Assembly: GCA_934635385.1 (NCBI GenBank)
Contig: CAKTZI010000004.1
Location: 1 to 64,000, forward strand
Source of the DNA: an uncultured Kiritimatiellota bacterium
GTDB taxonomy: Bacteria; Verrucomicrobiota; Kiritimatiellia; RFP12; UBA1067
Length of the DNA stretch: 64,000 bases
Direction of reading: 5' to 3'
Position numbers and translations under genes: made by a program. Positions 41,559 through 49,833 of this stretch are shown here, piece by piece; position 1 is the first letter of the stretch; every line of letters starts with the position of its first letter. The notes beneath the pieces were generated by a model, which had not been told where the DNA came from, ran no database searches, and saw only the letters and a program-made list of their open reading frames with translations.

Positions 41559-42356
41559 TCACCCGATCGTATGCTCTGCGATGAGTTCCGCGACAAGGCC
41601 ACCGAGGCCCTCGTCCGTCGCCGGGACTTCCTTGAACGCGCCGCCCGCGAGAACGACGGACTGGATCTTGTTGACGCTCGTCGGCGAGCCCGCGAAGCCG
41701 CAACGCGCGTCTTCGCAACCGATCGCCGCGCAGTCGAGGACCTCCGGCTCCGCGTTCTTGTATTCCATGACGCGGCGCATCTGGAACGGACGCAGCTCGC
41801 CGAACTTCTCCGTCACGGTGAAGAGCGCGGGCAGCTTCGCGCGGCACGTCTCGATGCCCGTGCCGATGTCGCGCGTCGCGATCGCGACGTCGCCGTCCAT
41901 CTCCAGCTTCTCCAAATAGGTGACGACCGCGCAGTCGAGCTTCTCGCCGATCTGCGGGCCGACCTGGGCCGTGTCGCCGTCAATCGCCTGGCGTCCGCAG
42001 AAGACGAGGTCGGGGCTGAACCGCTTCACCGCCTGCGAGAGGATGTAGCTCGTCGCGAGCGTGTCGGAGCCGGCGGCCTTGCGGTCGGTGACGAGGACTG
42101 CGCGGTCGGCCCCGCACATCAGTGCCTCGCGCAGGATCGCCTTCGCGGCGGGCAGACCCATCGTGATGACGGTGACGGTGCCGCCGTAGGTCTCCTTGAC
42201 CCACAGCGCGGCTTCGAGGGCGTTCTTGTCCTCGGGATTGAAGATCGCGGGCAGCGCCGCACGGTTGATCGTTCCGTCCGCCTTCATCGCCTCGCCCGTC
42301 ACCTTCTGGGTGTCCGGGACCTGCTTGATGCAGACGACGCAGTTGTAGCTTTTCAT
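41559..42356 (-). CDS. etfB: Electron transfer flavoprotein beta subunit
   Basis: 265 residues. CIKQVPDT near the N-terminus, NPEDKNALEAAL, AVLVTDRKAAGSDTLATSYI and FCGRQAIDGDTAQVGPQIGE. The A-G-S-D-T-L-A-T-S segment is of the kind found in bifurcating EtfB, which would link NADH oxidation to ferredoxin reduction; this is inference. TATAAT lies 8 nt before the ATG, so the operon mRNA is probably leaderless. Confidence 0.94.
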   Translation of the reverse strand: MKSYNCVVCIKQVPDTQKVTGEAMKADGTINRAALPAIFNPEDKNALEAALWVKETYGGTVTVITMGLPAAKAILREALMCGADRAVLVTDRKAAGSDTLATSYILSQAVKRFSPDLVFCGRQAIDGDTAQVGPQIGEKLDCAVVTYLEKLEMDGDVAIATRDIGTGIETCRAKLPALFTVTEKFGELRPFQMRRVMEYKNAEPEVLDCAAIGCEDARCGFAGSPTSVNKIQSVVLAGGAFKEVPATDEGLGGLVAELIAEHTIG

Positions 42357-42364
42357 GGCGCAGT

Positions 42365-42373
42365 ATTATACCA
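42365..42373 (-). promoter_or_regulatory. Leaderless promoter of the etf operon
   Basis: TGGTATAAT on the minus strand, 8 nt before ATG 42356. Confidence 0.7.
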
Positions 42374-42394
42374 AAAGTTCATGAAGCCGACCGA

Positions 42395-43567
42395 TTACGG
42401 GATGAATGACCCGCATTCCCGACGAATGTTCCGTAACGCCTCCAGGACGGCGAAGCCGCGACGGTCGGGCCAGCTGGTGACGTTGCGCAGGATGACGACA
42501 ACCGTCCGCGTCCGCAGGTCAAAGCCCACGAACGACGCACCGCCGTAGATCATGCCGACGCGATACAGGACACGCGACCCGTCCGGGAGGACTTTCACGC
42601 GCAGGAGTCCGAAGACGGCCTCGTCCGCATAGGCGTTGATGTCGCGCTCCTTCAGCTGCGCATCGACGATCGACCAGTAGGCAGAGAAGAGCGTCGCGCA
42701 GTCTGCTGCGGACGAGAAGAGGCCGCCTGTCGCCCGCAGGGCCTCGCCCAGACGGTGGTCGGGCACGTCGCCGCCGCGCCGCGTCAGCCAGGGCAGGTGC
42801 CCCGCACACGCGCGCGTCAGGCGGTTCGTCTGGTCGCCGCACGGCTCGTAGGTCGTGTCGGCGAGCGCGCGCGGCACCGTCAGCTCCGCACGAAGGATTT
42901 CCTCCAGCGGCTTGCCGAGCGCATCCTCGACCGCCGTCCCCAGCAGGCCGAAGCCCATGTTCGAGTAGATCTCGCGCCGCGCCCGCACGGCATGTCGCCA
43001 CCACGGCCGCCACGTCATGCGCACGAAGTCGTCCCGCGTCTCGAACGCCGCGTAGATGTCCGTGCCGAAGAAGCCGCAGGAGAAGGCCGTCCACGTGTCG
43101 AGCGGCTCCCAGCGCACGATGAACTCGCGCGGCAACCCGCTGCGGTTCAGCAGCAGGTCGCGCAAGGTGATGCGTCCGTATTCCGGCGGCAGGGCGAGCT
43201 TCGAGCAGGACGTGACGGGCTGGTCGAGGTTCAGCCGTCCCTGCGCGTGAAGCTTCAGCAGGATGGGGTGAAGGAAGAACTTCGAGAGGGACGCGATGCG
43301 GAAAAGCGAACGTTCCGTCGCAGCCCCTGCGTGTGCGAAGGCCGTTCCCTGCGGCGAAACGATCGCCACGGCGCAGCTTTCGTCCTCCGCGTCCTGCACG
43401 TAGTAGTCGGCGACGGCCTGCGCAACGGTCTGCGGCGAGCCGGCGGTCGCCAGGCGATCCTCAATCGTCCGGCATCCGCCGACGCCAAGCGCACATGCCG
43501 CAAGCAAAAACGCCAATCGGTGCCTGACCCAAAGCAACTGCAACAGCATTTGAGCTCCGCACCTCAT
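42395..43567 (-). CDS. Serine hydrolase, class C beta-lactamase/esterase fold, lipoprotein
   Basis: 390 residues. Signal with lipobox ALGVGGC; catalytic S-L-S-K (ASLSKFFLHP) and Y-S-N (EIYSNMGFGLLG), as in AmpC/penicillin-binding-protein-like esterases. It is probably anchored in the outer membrane and hydrolyses peptide or ester bonds. ATG 43567 overlaps the upstream lipoprotein stop (ATGA); ATG 43549 is an alternative. Confidence 0.88.
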   Translation of the reverse strand: MRCGAQMLLQLLWVRHRLAFLLAACALGVGGCRTIEDRLATAGSPQTVAQAVADYYVQDAEDESCAVAIVSPQGTAFAHAGAATERSLFRIASLSKFFLHPILLKLHAQGRLNLDQPVTSCSKLALPPEYGRITLRDLLLNRSGLPREFIVRWEPLDTWTAFSCGFFGTDIYAAFETRDDFVRMTWRPWWRHAVRARREIYSNMGFGLLGTAVEDALGKPLEEILRAELTVPRALADTTYEPCGDQTNRLTRACAGHLPWLTRRGGDVPDHRLGEALRATGGLFSSAADCATLFSAYWSIVDAQLKERDINAYADEAVFGLLRVKVLPDGSRVLYRVGMIYGGASFVGFDLRTRTVVVILRNVTSWPDRRGFAVLEALRNIRRECGSFIP

Positions 43568-44031
43568 TCGTCGTTGCCTTTACGCGCATCTGCATCCTGA
43601 ACTTTCAGCTGCTCAAGCAGGGCCAGGTTGTTGATGCGGTTCACGTCCACAACCGTGCCTGAAGCCAGACCAAAGGGTAGCGTAAAGCAATAGACATACG
43701 GAATCCAAGATGTCGCAAGCATCAGCGTTCCGGTCGTTCGGAGCTGGCGTTTGTCACGCGGAAGGTCTGTCAGCCTGTCCAGACCGGACTCGGCCATCTT
43801 ATGAGCCATGAAGTGTTGCCCTGCACCCGGAAGGAGCGACCAGCACACGGTCGCCGTCATGTCCACAGGAGGCTGAAACCGCCCTGCATCCCGTTCGTTT
43901 CGCCACGAGATGCCACGCGCATGCATCTTGTCGATGCGAATGCGCTCGGCTTGCGTGACATCCACACAGGAGCATCCTGCGACGACAACCAGGGCGGCGA
44001 GAGCCGTCCATTTCTCGTATTTTCTTTTCAT
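43564..44031 (-). CDS. Hypothetical lipoprotein behind structured RNA copy 2
   Basis: 155 residues. Signal WTALAALVVVAGC with the acylated Cys, then HARGISWRNERDAGRF, VCWSLLPGAGQHFMAHKMAE and a hydrophobic region (LMLATSWIPYVYCFTLPFG). The LLPGAGQ and double hydrophobic segment suggest a membrane-associated protein; the family is not recognised. The start lies 20 nt after the terminator of the second structured RNA. Confidence 0.8.
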   Translation of the reverse strand: MKRKYEKWTALAALVVVAGCSCVDVTQAERIRIDKMHARGISWRNERDAGRFQPPVDMTATVCWSLLPGAGQHFMAHKMAESGLDRLTDLPRDKRQLRTTGTLMLATSWIPYVYCFTLPFGLASGTVVDVNRINNLALLEQLKVQDADARKGNDE

Positions 44032-44050
44032 ATTGGCATTACCATCACGT

Positions 44051-44332
44051 TAAAAGAAGTCCTCTCTTCATATCTCCTAAGAGGTCGTGAGAAAATACCC
44101 TATCTGAAATACGAAGAGAGGAAACGCATCGCGTTCCCCTGCAATGTATCGTCAGATACGAAACTTCTCACATTTCTTAGGACGATTTCTTTGCAGTGCT
44201 GCAAATTGACTGAAGGCATCCGAGGGTGGACACGGGCATCGGCGCACACGCAGTCGCTTGACGTCCGAATCAGTTCTCGAACTCTACCATCCCTCCGCGT
44301 TTGCGCAGCGAGCCACACACGCACGAAAAGAC
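44051..44332 (-). ncRNA. Candidate structured RNA, copy 2 (attenuator-like leader)
   Basis: About 282 nt from the predicted start (after TATACT 44344-44339) to the terminator. It is homologous to copy 1 at 8700-8979 over the whole length. Minus-strand pairing: TCCTAAGA (44182-44175) with TCTTAGGA (44082-44075); TGTGAGAA (44172-44165) with TTCTCACG (44093-44086); hairpins TTTGCA/TGCAAA and GGGAACGC/GCGTTTCC; a third hairpin GTATC/GATAC. Terminator arms CCTCT/AGAGG are followed by ACTTCTTTT. Because the 5' arm of the terminator overlaps the outer stem, transcript ending and stem formation compete. The lipoprotein start is 20 nt further on. Confidence 0.72.
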
Positions 44333-44338
44333 GAGCGA

Positions 44339-44347
44339 AGTATACCA
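44339..44347 (-). promoter_or_regulatory. Extended -10 of structured RNA copy 2
   Basis: TGGTATACT on the minus strand within AAAATATGGTATACT, matching the copy 1 promoter context. Confidence 0.6.
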
Positions 44348-44783
44348 TATTTTCAGGCGCCCGTGGTGTCGTCGCGAGCAACGACCAAGGCTTCAGCATG
44401 AAAAATAATTCTCTCTCTGCGCGACAGTCGTCCGCATCTCGGCCCTTCGGCCCGACAGCTCGCGCTTCGGAGCGGGAAGCTGCTCGCTCGGTCTCGTCGC
44501 TCTGGTTTGCGCTTCTCGTCGAAGACAACCGGCCGGCTTCAGCCTGCCGTGCCTCGGCGAGACCACGGGCTGCGGGCGAGGCCTCTCCGACGCCAGCAAA
44601 CCCTCGCTCCTCACTCGCGCCACTTCCCGCCCCTTCGCGCGCACGAACCCTCACATTCGGGTTTTGTCACGCGGAGATCGCAGAGGTTTTCTCATGTTGG
44701 GAATCGCAGGTTCTCGCGAAGCGGCGCAGGTCGCCCGTGGCCCAGAGGAGCCGACAGTCGCGCGAGCTGTCGGGCCGACGGGC
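44348..44783. other. Gene-free GC-rich stretch
   Basis: 436 bp without a credible gene. It contains hairpin-forming CTCGGCCCTTCGGCCCGA and AGCTCGCGCTTCGGAGCGGG and several GCTTCAGC/CTCGCxC words. Long open frames on both strands here are low-complexity and end inside the structured RNA, so I treat them as non-coding. Confidence 0.5.
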
Positions 44784-45389
44784 CTATTGTCGCACAGAAA
44801 ATCGACATCCAATCTCCGCCCAGGACTTCACGCGCGTCATGTTCGGCGCGAGCGCGAAGTCCCGGTTCCACGGCCGATCAAACACCAGTACCCGCGTCTT
44901 CGTCCACGCCGCAAGCGCGGACAGGATGAGCGGCGAGTCGTCAATCGCGATGTCGTAAGGACGCTTCAGCAGCTCGTCCCGCGGCACCATCTCCGGCGCA
45001 TCGCCGTCCTGCGAGAAGCGGCGTCCGTACTTGTTCACGTAGGTGACCGGAAGCGCGCCCAGTCCGGCGGCCCGCAGCCACGCCTCCGTCGCCGTGTGCG
45101 ACGTCGCGGGGCGGCCCGTCACGATCTCGACGTCATGCCCCTCGGCGACAAGCGCCTTGACGCCCGCGACCGCCCCCGGCGTCTCGGGATAGGACAGCAA
45201 GCAAGACGGCTCGTGCGCCATGCGCATGAAGTCCTGCATCTGGGCTTCCGTCAGCCCGAAGGTCTGCTGCAAATCGAAGTTGCGCACCTCCTCGTAGCGG
45301 ACGCGCACGCCGAATCTCTCCGCCGCGAGCCGGCAGAGCGTCGCCGCCGTCTCGCAGAGAATGTCGTCCATGTCACAGTAAATGCGCAT
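44784..45389 (-). CDS. 5'(3')-deoxyribonucleotidase-like HAD phosphatase
   Basis: 201 residues of the NT5C family. YCDMDDILCET carries the nucleophile and acid/base (D-x-D), VTGRP the second motif, and AIDDSPL the metal-binding Asp pair. It hydrolyses (deoxy)nucleoside monophosphates. It follows the prenyl synthase stop directly, with no gap. Confidence 0.88.
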   Translation of the reverse strand: MRIYCDMDDILCETAATLCRLAAERFGVRVRYEEVRNFDLQQTFGLTEAQMQDFMRMAHEPSCLLSYPETPGAVAGVKALVAEGHDVEIVTGRPATSHTATEAWLRAAGLGALPVTYVNKYGRRFSQDGDAPEMVPRDELLKRPYDIAIDDSPLILSALAAWTKTRVLVFDRPWNRDFALAPNMTRVKSWAEIGCRFSVRQ

Positions 45390-46247
45390 TCACGCCTTTC
45401 GCCCGACGAGCTTTTGGGCCAGTTCGCGCAGAAAGCCCGTCTCGCCGGGCAGCCCTTCCAGCGCGGCAATCGCCGCCGCCGTCGTCTCGGACACGCGGCG
45501 TTCGGTCTCCGCGCGCGGATAGGGGCCGTCCCCGTCCAGCAGGTCGTCCTCGTACTGGAACGCAAGACCGAGATTCTGCGCGAAGCGTTCCAGCCGCGCC
45601 ACGTCGTCCGGCGCGCCGCCTCCCGCCAAGGCCCCCATCTTCGCCGCCGCGACAAACAGGTCAGCCGTCTTGTGGAGGTAGATGAACTCGACGATTTGAT
45701 CATTCGCCGATTCGCCCATTCGATCATTCGACAATTCGGTTATTCGATCATTCGTCGATTCGGCAACTCGATTATTTATCTCCACGTCCTCGACCTGTCC
45801 GCGCACGACGCCGACGCCCTTCTCGCCCAGCACGCCGACGATCGCCGCGACGTTGCGCGGGGCACGGGCCGCCGTCTGGTAGGCGAGGGCCAGGAGCGCG
45901 TCCCCCGCGAGAATCGCGTTCGCCTCGCCGAACCTCTTCCAGACCGTCGGCTGTCCGCGCCGCAGGACGTCGTTGTCCATCGCCGGCAGGTCATCATGGA
46001 CGAGCGTGTAGTTGTGCAGGATCTCGATCGCCGCCGCCGGATACTTCGCGTCCTCGGCCGTTCCGCCGACGGCCGTCGCCGACGCGAGGCAGATGAGAGG
46101 ACGGATCCGCTTGCCGCCCGTGCCGACGGCATAGCGCATTGCCTCGGCGAGAATCGCGGGCCGTTCGTCCGCCGCCGGCAGAACCTCGTTCAGCGTCGCC
46201 TCGACAAGCGCGCGCAGCGTCCGCGCCGGATCCGTCTCGTTCGACAT
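45390..46247 (-). CDS. ispA: Polyprenyl synthetase (IspA-like, geranyl/farnesyl transferase)
   Basis: 285 residues. First aspartate-rich motif HDDLPAMDNDVLRRG and second FQYEDDLLDGD, plus GGKRIRPLICL and LHKTADLF. It makes short-chain prenyl diphosphates. The normal protein has no counterpart to NNRVAESTNDRITELSNDRM and GESANDQIVEF (about 158-188), which are encoded by an 8-bp ATTCG tract (45693-45777) in frame. AAAGGAG precedes ATG 46247. Confidence 0.92.
   Translation of the reverse strand: MSNETDPARTLRALVEATLNEVLPAADERPAILAEAMRYAVGTGGKRIRPLICLASATAVGGTAEDAKYPAAAIEILHNYTLVHDDLPAMDNDVLRRGQPTVWKRFGEANAILAGDALLALAYQTAARAPRNVAAIVGVLGEKGVGVVRGQVEDVEINNRVAESTNDRITELSNDRMGESANDQIVEFIYLHKTADLFVAAAKMGALAGGGAPDDVARLERFAQNLGLAFQYEDDLLDGDGPYPRAETERRVSETTAAAIAALEGLPGETGFLRELAQKLVGRKA
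45693..45777. repeat. 8-bp tandem tract (ATTCGxCC/xGATC) inside ispA
   Basis: About ten degenerate 8-bp units around the word ATTCG. Read on the coding strand it gives an 8-residue period (ESTNDRIT, ELSNDRMG, ESANDQIV). Confidence 0.85.
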
Positions 46248-46265
46248 CGCTTCGGCTCCTTTCGT

Positions 46266-47156
46266 TCAGACGACCGTCAGGTTCTGCAGGGCGGCGATGC
46301 GGTCCTCGAGCGCGGGATGCGTCGACCAGATCGACGTCTTCTTGCCCTCGGCGATGCCCATCGCCTTGAGCGAGTCGGGCAGGACGCCCGGCTGCAGGTT
46401 GCCGAGACGGCGCAGCGCGGCAATCATCGGCGACGGCGAGCCGAGGAGGTGCGCCGAGCCGGCGTCGGCGGCGTATTCGCGCTTGCGCGAGAACCAGAAG
46501 ACGACAAGCGACGCGAGGATGCCAAGCGCGAGCTGCAAGACCATCACGAGCAGGAAGTAGAGTCCGCCGCCGTCACGGCGCCGTTCGCCCTCACCCTTGC
46601 CGGCGTTCGCAATGACGGACGCGAGGACGCGCGAGATCACGATCACGAAGGCGTTGAGGACGCCCTGCACGAGCGTCAGCGTCACCATGTCGCCGTTCGC
46701 GACGTGGCTCATCTCGTGGCCGAGCACGGCGCGCAGCTCTTCCTTCGACATCTGGCCCATGATGTCCGTCGAGACGGCGACAAGCGCATGGTTCCTGAAC
46801 GCGCCCGTCGCGAAGGCGTTCGCCGCGCCGGGATAGATCGCGACCTCCGGCGTGTTCACGCCCGCCCGGCGCGCGAGATCCTCGACCGTCGCGACGAGCC
46901 AGCGTTCGGACTCGCCCTCGGTGCCGTCAATCGTCCGCGCGCCGCACGCCATCTTCGCCATCGGCTTGGAGAGGAGCAGCGAGATGAACGCGCCCACGAG
47001 GCCGTAGACGAAGGCGAAGATGAGGAGATCCGCCCATTCGGGGCCGACGAGTTCGGCGACGGACGTGCCGAGGATGGCACACAAGACATTCGCCACGATG
47101 CCCAGCGTGAGCATCACGGCGAGGTTGGTAATCAAAAACAGGACAATGCGTTTCAT
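46266..47156 (-). CDS. htpX: HtpX zinc metalloprotease
   Basis: 296 residues. M48 family: two N-terminal helices, AVLGHEMSHVANGD (HExxH), two further membrane helices and a second Glu in the SRKREYAADAGSAH block. It degrades misfolded membrane proteins. ATG 47156 is exactly 7 nt after TATAAT, whereas the upstream ATG 47165 overlaps the -10 box, which decides the start. Confidence 0.93.
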   Translation of the reverse strand: MKRIVLFLITNLAVMLTLGIVANVLCAILGTSVAELVGPEWADLLIFAFVYGLVGAFISLLLSKPMAKMACGARTIDGTEGESERWLVATVEDLARRAGVNTPEVAIYPGAANAFATGAFRNHALVAVSTDIMGQMSKEELRAVLGHEMSHVANGDMVTLTLVQGVLNAFVIVISRVLASVIANAGKGEGERRRDGGGLYFLLVMVLQLALGILASLVVFWFSRKREYAADAGSAHLLGSPSPMIAALRRLGNLQPGVLPDSLKAMGIAEGKKTSIWSTHPALEDRIAALQNLTVV

Positions 47157-47163
47157 GGCGGAC

Positions 47164-47172
47164 ATTATAGCA
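47164..47172 (-). promoter_or_regulatory. Leaderless promoter of htpX-ispA-nucleotidase
   Basis: TGCTATAAT on the minus strand, 7 nt before ATG 47156. Confidence 0.7.
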
Positions 47173-47213
47173 TATCGTTCACCCCGTTGGCACGTCACCC
47201 TGTTGTTGTCGTT

Positions 47214-48968
47214 TCATTCCGCATGCGGGAAGACCTCTTCGAGGCGCACGAGGTCGCGGCCCCGGAACTCGTAGCAGATGAAGTGCACCGGCGTCCCGCC
47301 CGCGAGCGCGGGGAGGTTCGGGTCCGCCGCGTACGCCTTCAGCTGCGCCTGCGCCTCCGCGTGCTTCGCCGCGAGCTCCGCGTCCGAAGCGTCCGCCCTG
47401 GAGTGCTTCATCTCGATGAGGTAGCTCTGCTCGGGGACGCACCCTTCCGGCAGCGTCCGGTCCGGGAACAGCGCGTAGTCCGAGTAGCCGCACGGGTGCG
47501 ACAGCTCCGGCTTCACCGTGAACGCGCTCTTCATCGTGAGGTACGCGCGCAGGTAGCCGTTGATCCGCGCCTCGCCGTGGAGCCCGTCGCGCGGCGAGCC
47601 GTTGTCGCGGTACTTCTCCGCGAGGTAGGTGAGGAAGTCGCGCCACTCGCCGTCCCACGCGAAGGCGTCGAACTTCGCCGTGAACTCCGACGTGTCCACC
47701 GCGTTCGGGCGCTTCGCGTACTCTTCGCGCATGTAGTCGAAGATCTGCCGCCGCACGCACTCGTTCGGGATGCGGAACTGCAGGTTGCCGCGCCAGACCC
47801 GCGACATCGTGACGATGCCGTAGTAGTAGTAGAGCGACTTGAAGTTCTCCTCCTTGAGGATCCCCTCGATCGGGAAGCTCTCGACGAGCGGGAACGAGAC
47901 CTCGCCCCTGTCCGCCAGCTCCTCCGTGAGCGGCAGCACGCCCTCGTACGTCTCGGCGTGCCGCTGCGCGGCGAGGATCGCGCGGAGCTTGTTCCAGTCG
48001 CTGCGGATGTTCGCGTCGACCAGGTTCTCCGGCGGGCGCCCAGAGGCCACGAGCTTGCCGAGGTAGTAGAGCGCCATGTCGCAGTTGTAGAGCGTCTCCT
48101 TCCCCGCGCACGGCCGCGAGAAGCAGTAGCTGTCGTACCACGCCTTGACGGTCCTGAGGTGGCGCTCGGCGTCGTCCGCGAACTTCCCCGTCCCCCGGAA
48201 GTCCTCGAAGAGCCGCCGCGTCTCGTCCGCCGTGAAGCCGACCATCGCGTTGAACTCCTCCTCCTGCGTGATGTTCGTCGCGATGTTGAAGCCGCTCGTC
48301 AGGTCGTCCATCGTCACGGGCGAGACGCCCGTCATGAAGATGCGGTCGCACGTGCCCTTGAACTTCTTGAACCAGCCCCGGTAGAACCCCGTGCCGTGCG
48401 TGATCTCCCTGTAGGGCACCTTCCCCGCCGTCGAGACGATCTCGTTCGTGAAGTTGTCGTACTCGTCCACGATCACGTAAAGGCCCAAGCCAAGGCGCTT
48501 GATCAGCGGCGCCAGCACGTCAAACTTGTCTCCGGCACCCGGCAATGCGATCAATTCGTCGACGTCCGCAACCGACGACAATTCCTCGCGGTGACCGTCG
48601 ATGAGATTACGGAGCGAATTGTTGAGATAGTTCTCGAATTTCGCGCACCAAGTCTCTCCACGCGAGGCATTGACCTGTGAGAAGTCAAGCGTGAGGACAA
48701 AATACCGATTCGCGTTCGCCGTCGGGCTCTTTCCGATGTCGAGTCCGCCAAAGAGTCGGTCGAAGTTCTTCTTCTCCGCGACGTCGTAGTAGCAGCGCAG
48801 CGTTTCGCAGAGGAGCGACTTCCCGAACCGGCGCGGCCGCACGAAGAAGAGGAAGTTCGCCCGTTCCTCCATCTTGCGGATGAACGCGGTCTTGTCGACG
48901 TAGTAGAAGTCCTCCAGGCGGATGCGCTTGAAGTCCTTGACGCCATAGGGTATCTGCTCAGGTCTCAT
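47214..48968 (-). CDS. AAA-ATPase-like / PD-(D/E)XK nuclease protein (DUF1703 type), full length
   Basis: 584 residues. N-terminal AAA-like domain: IPYGVKDFKRIRLEDFYYVD, RPRRFGKSLLCE (Walker-like), VDEYDNF and FMTGVSPVTMDDLTSGFN. C-terminal PD-(D/E)XK-type nuclease with YSDYALFPD and SYLIEMKHS. This architecture is expanded in Bacteroidetes and PVC genomes, with unknown role (defence or mobile). ATG 48968 is 7 nt after TGGTATACT, so probably leaderless. Confidence 0.9.
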   Translation of the reverse strand: MRPEQIPYGVKDFKRIRLEDFYYVDKTAFIRKMEERANFLFFVRPRRFGKSLLCETLRCYYDVAEKKNFDRLFGGLDIGKSPTANANRYFVLTLDFSQVNASRGETWCAKFENYLNNSLRNLIDGHREELSSVADVDELIALPGAGDKFDVLAPLIKRLGLGLYVIVDEYDNFTNEIVSTAGKVPYREITHGTGFYRGWFKKFKGTCDRIFMTGVSPVTMDDLTSGFNIATNITQEEEFNAMVGFTADETRRLFEDFRGTGKFADDAERHLRTVKAWYDSYCFSRPCAGKETLYNCDMALYYLGKLVASGRPPENLVDANIRSDWNKLRAILAAQRHAETYEGVLPLTEELADRGEVSFPLVESFPIEGILKEENFKSLYYYYGIVTMSRVWRGNLQFRIPNECVRRQIFDYMREEYAKRPNAVDTSEFTAKFDAFAWDGEWRDFLTYLAEKYRDNGSPRDGLHGEARINGYLRAYLTMKSAFTVKPELSHPCGYSDYALFPDRTLPEGCVPEQSYLIEMKHSRADASDAELAAKHAEAQAQLKAYAADPNLPALAGGTPVHFICYEFRGRDLVRLEEVFPHAE

Positions 48969-48975
48969 GACGGAT

Positions 48976-48984
48976 AGTATACCA
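48976..48984 (-). promoter_or_regulatory. Leaderless promoter of the AAA/nuclease gene
   Basis: TGGTATACT on the minus strand, 7 nt before ATG 48968. Confidence 0.65.
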
Positions 48985-49025
48985 TATCTCTACACACCAC
49001 AGCGACAGCCAAGCGCGGGCGGCGG

Positions 49026-49784
49026 CTACCGCTCGCGGGTCGTGCGGAGGGCGACGGGAATAGGCGGATCGCGAAAGCCCGCCTCAAGCGTGTTCCTGCG
49101 CGAAAAGACGTTCTCGCCAGACTTGACGGCGAACTCCCGCCCGTCAGCGAAAAGCGTGAACGGACGGTTCGAGACGACCCTGATCGCGTCCGTCGTCGCG
49201 ATCACCGAGCAGGTCACGCGGCCGAAGCGGTAGTTCTCGACGCCCACGCGCCCTTCGACCTCGCGGGGAAAATCGCAGCGCAGCGCATTGGTGAACGCAT
49301 TGGCCTCCTTGATGCCGATCACGTCCTCAAGGAAAATCGAGATCGGCCCCAGCGCCGACCAGCCGCAGAAGTCGTGCCGCACGAATTCGCCGCGCTTGTT
49401 GGTCGCCGGCTTCGGCTCCGTCGGCGAATAGCACTCCCAGATCGTGTGCGGCGCGAAGTCACGGTACGTCCGGTACATGTGGCCGACCAGCCGCGTCGCG
49501 ACGTCGCGCGAGAAGCCGAAGAGGAAAATGTGCGTCGGGGGCGCGCCGGAGGGCGTCGCCGCGACTTGCGCCTCGTACCAGCGGCACGCACGAGCGATGA
49601 TGACGCGCCAGCCGACGCCGGATGTCTTTCCGAGGACAAGCGCGCCGACGTGCGCACCCGACCCGGCCTCAAGATGCCGCCTCTGTACGGCGTCTTCAAG
49701 GCACACCTCGTAGACGAGCGAGACGTTCGTCTTCTTGCCGCGAACACCCTGCCCCATCCCCTCGAAGAACAGCGCGAGATTCAT
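49026..49784 (-). CDS. Chimeric ORF: DUF2235-like N-terminus joined to a glycoside hydrolase C-terminus
   Basis: 252 residues. The first 105 resemble the start of DUF2235/T6SS-lipase-like alpha/beta hydrolases: ALFFEGMGQGVRGKKTNVSL, a GAHVGA block and HIFLFGFSRD with the G-x-S-x nucleophile region. From about 113 onward the sequence is instead the end of a six-hairpin glycosidase: PHTIWECYSPTEPKPATN, VRHDFCGWSALGPISIFLED and VENYRFG. No stop or frameshift separates them. The joint suggests an in-frame deletion that fused two genes; activity is doubtful. Confidence 0.7.
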   Translation of the reverse strand: MNLALFFEGMGQGVRGKKTNVSLVYEVCLEDAVQRRHLEAGSGAHVGALVLGKTSGVGWRVIIARACRWYEAQVAATPSGAPPTHIFLFGFSRDVATRLVGHMYRTYRDFAPHTIWECYSPTEPKPATNKRGEFVRHDFCGWSALGPISIFLEDVIGIKEANAFTNALRCDFPREVEGRVGVENYRFGRVTCSVIATTDAIRVVSNRPFTLFADGREFAVKSGENVFSRRNTLEAGFRDPPIPVALRTTRER

Positions 49785-49833
49785 CTTCTCCCCTTAGAGA
49801 TCGCCTGTCCCTTTGCGCAGCCCATGATATGTC

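Noticed and set aside
44100..44654. 184-codon minus-strand frame over RNA copy 2
   Set aside because: Upstream part is low-complexity and starts before the promoter; the conserved part is the structured RNA.
44664..48680. A 1338-codon plus-strand open frame
   Set aside because: It is antisense to htpX, ispA, the nucleotidase and the AAA/nuclease genes; composition is arginine-rich and it results from GC-rich codon use of the real genes.
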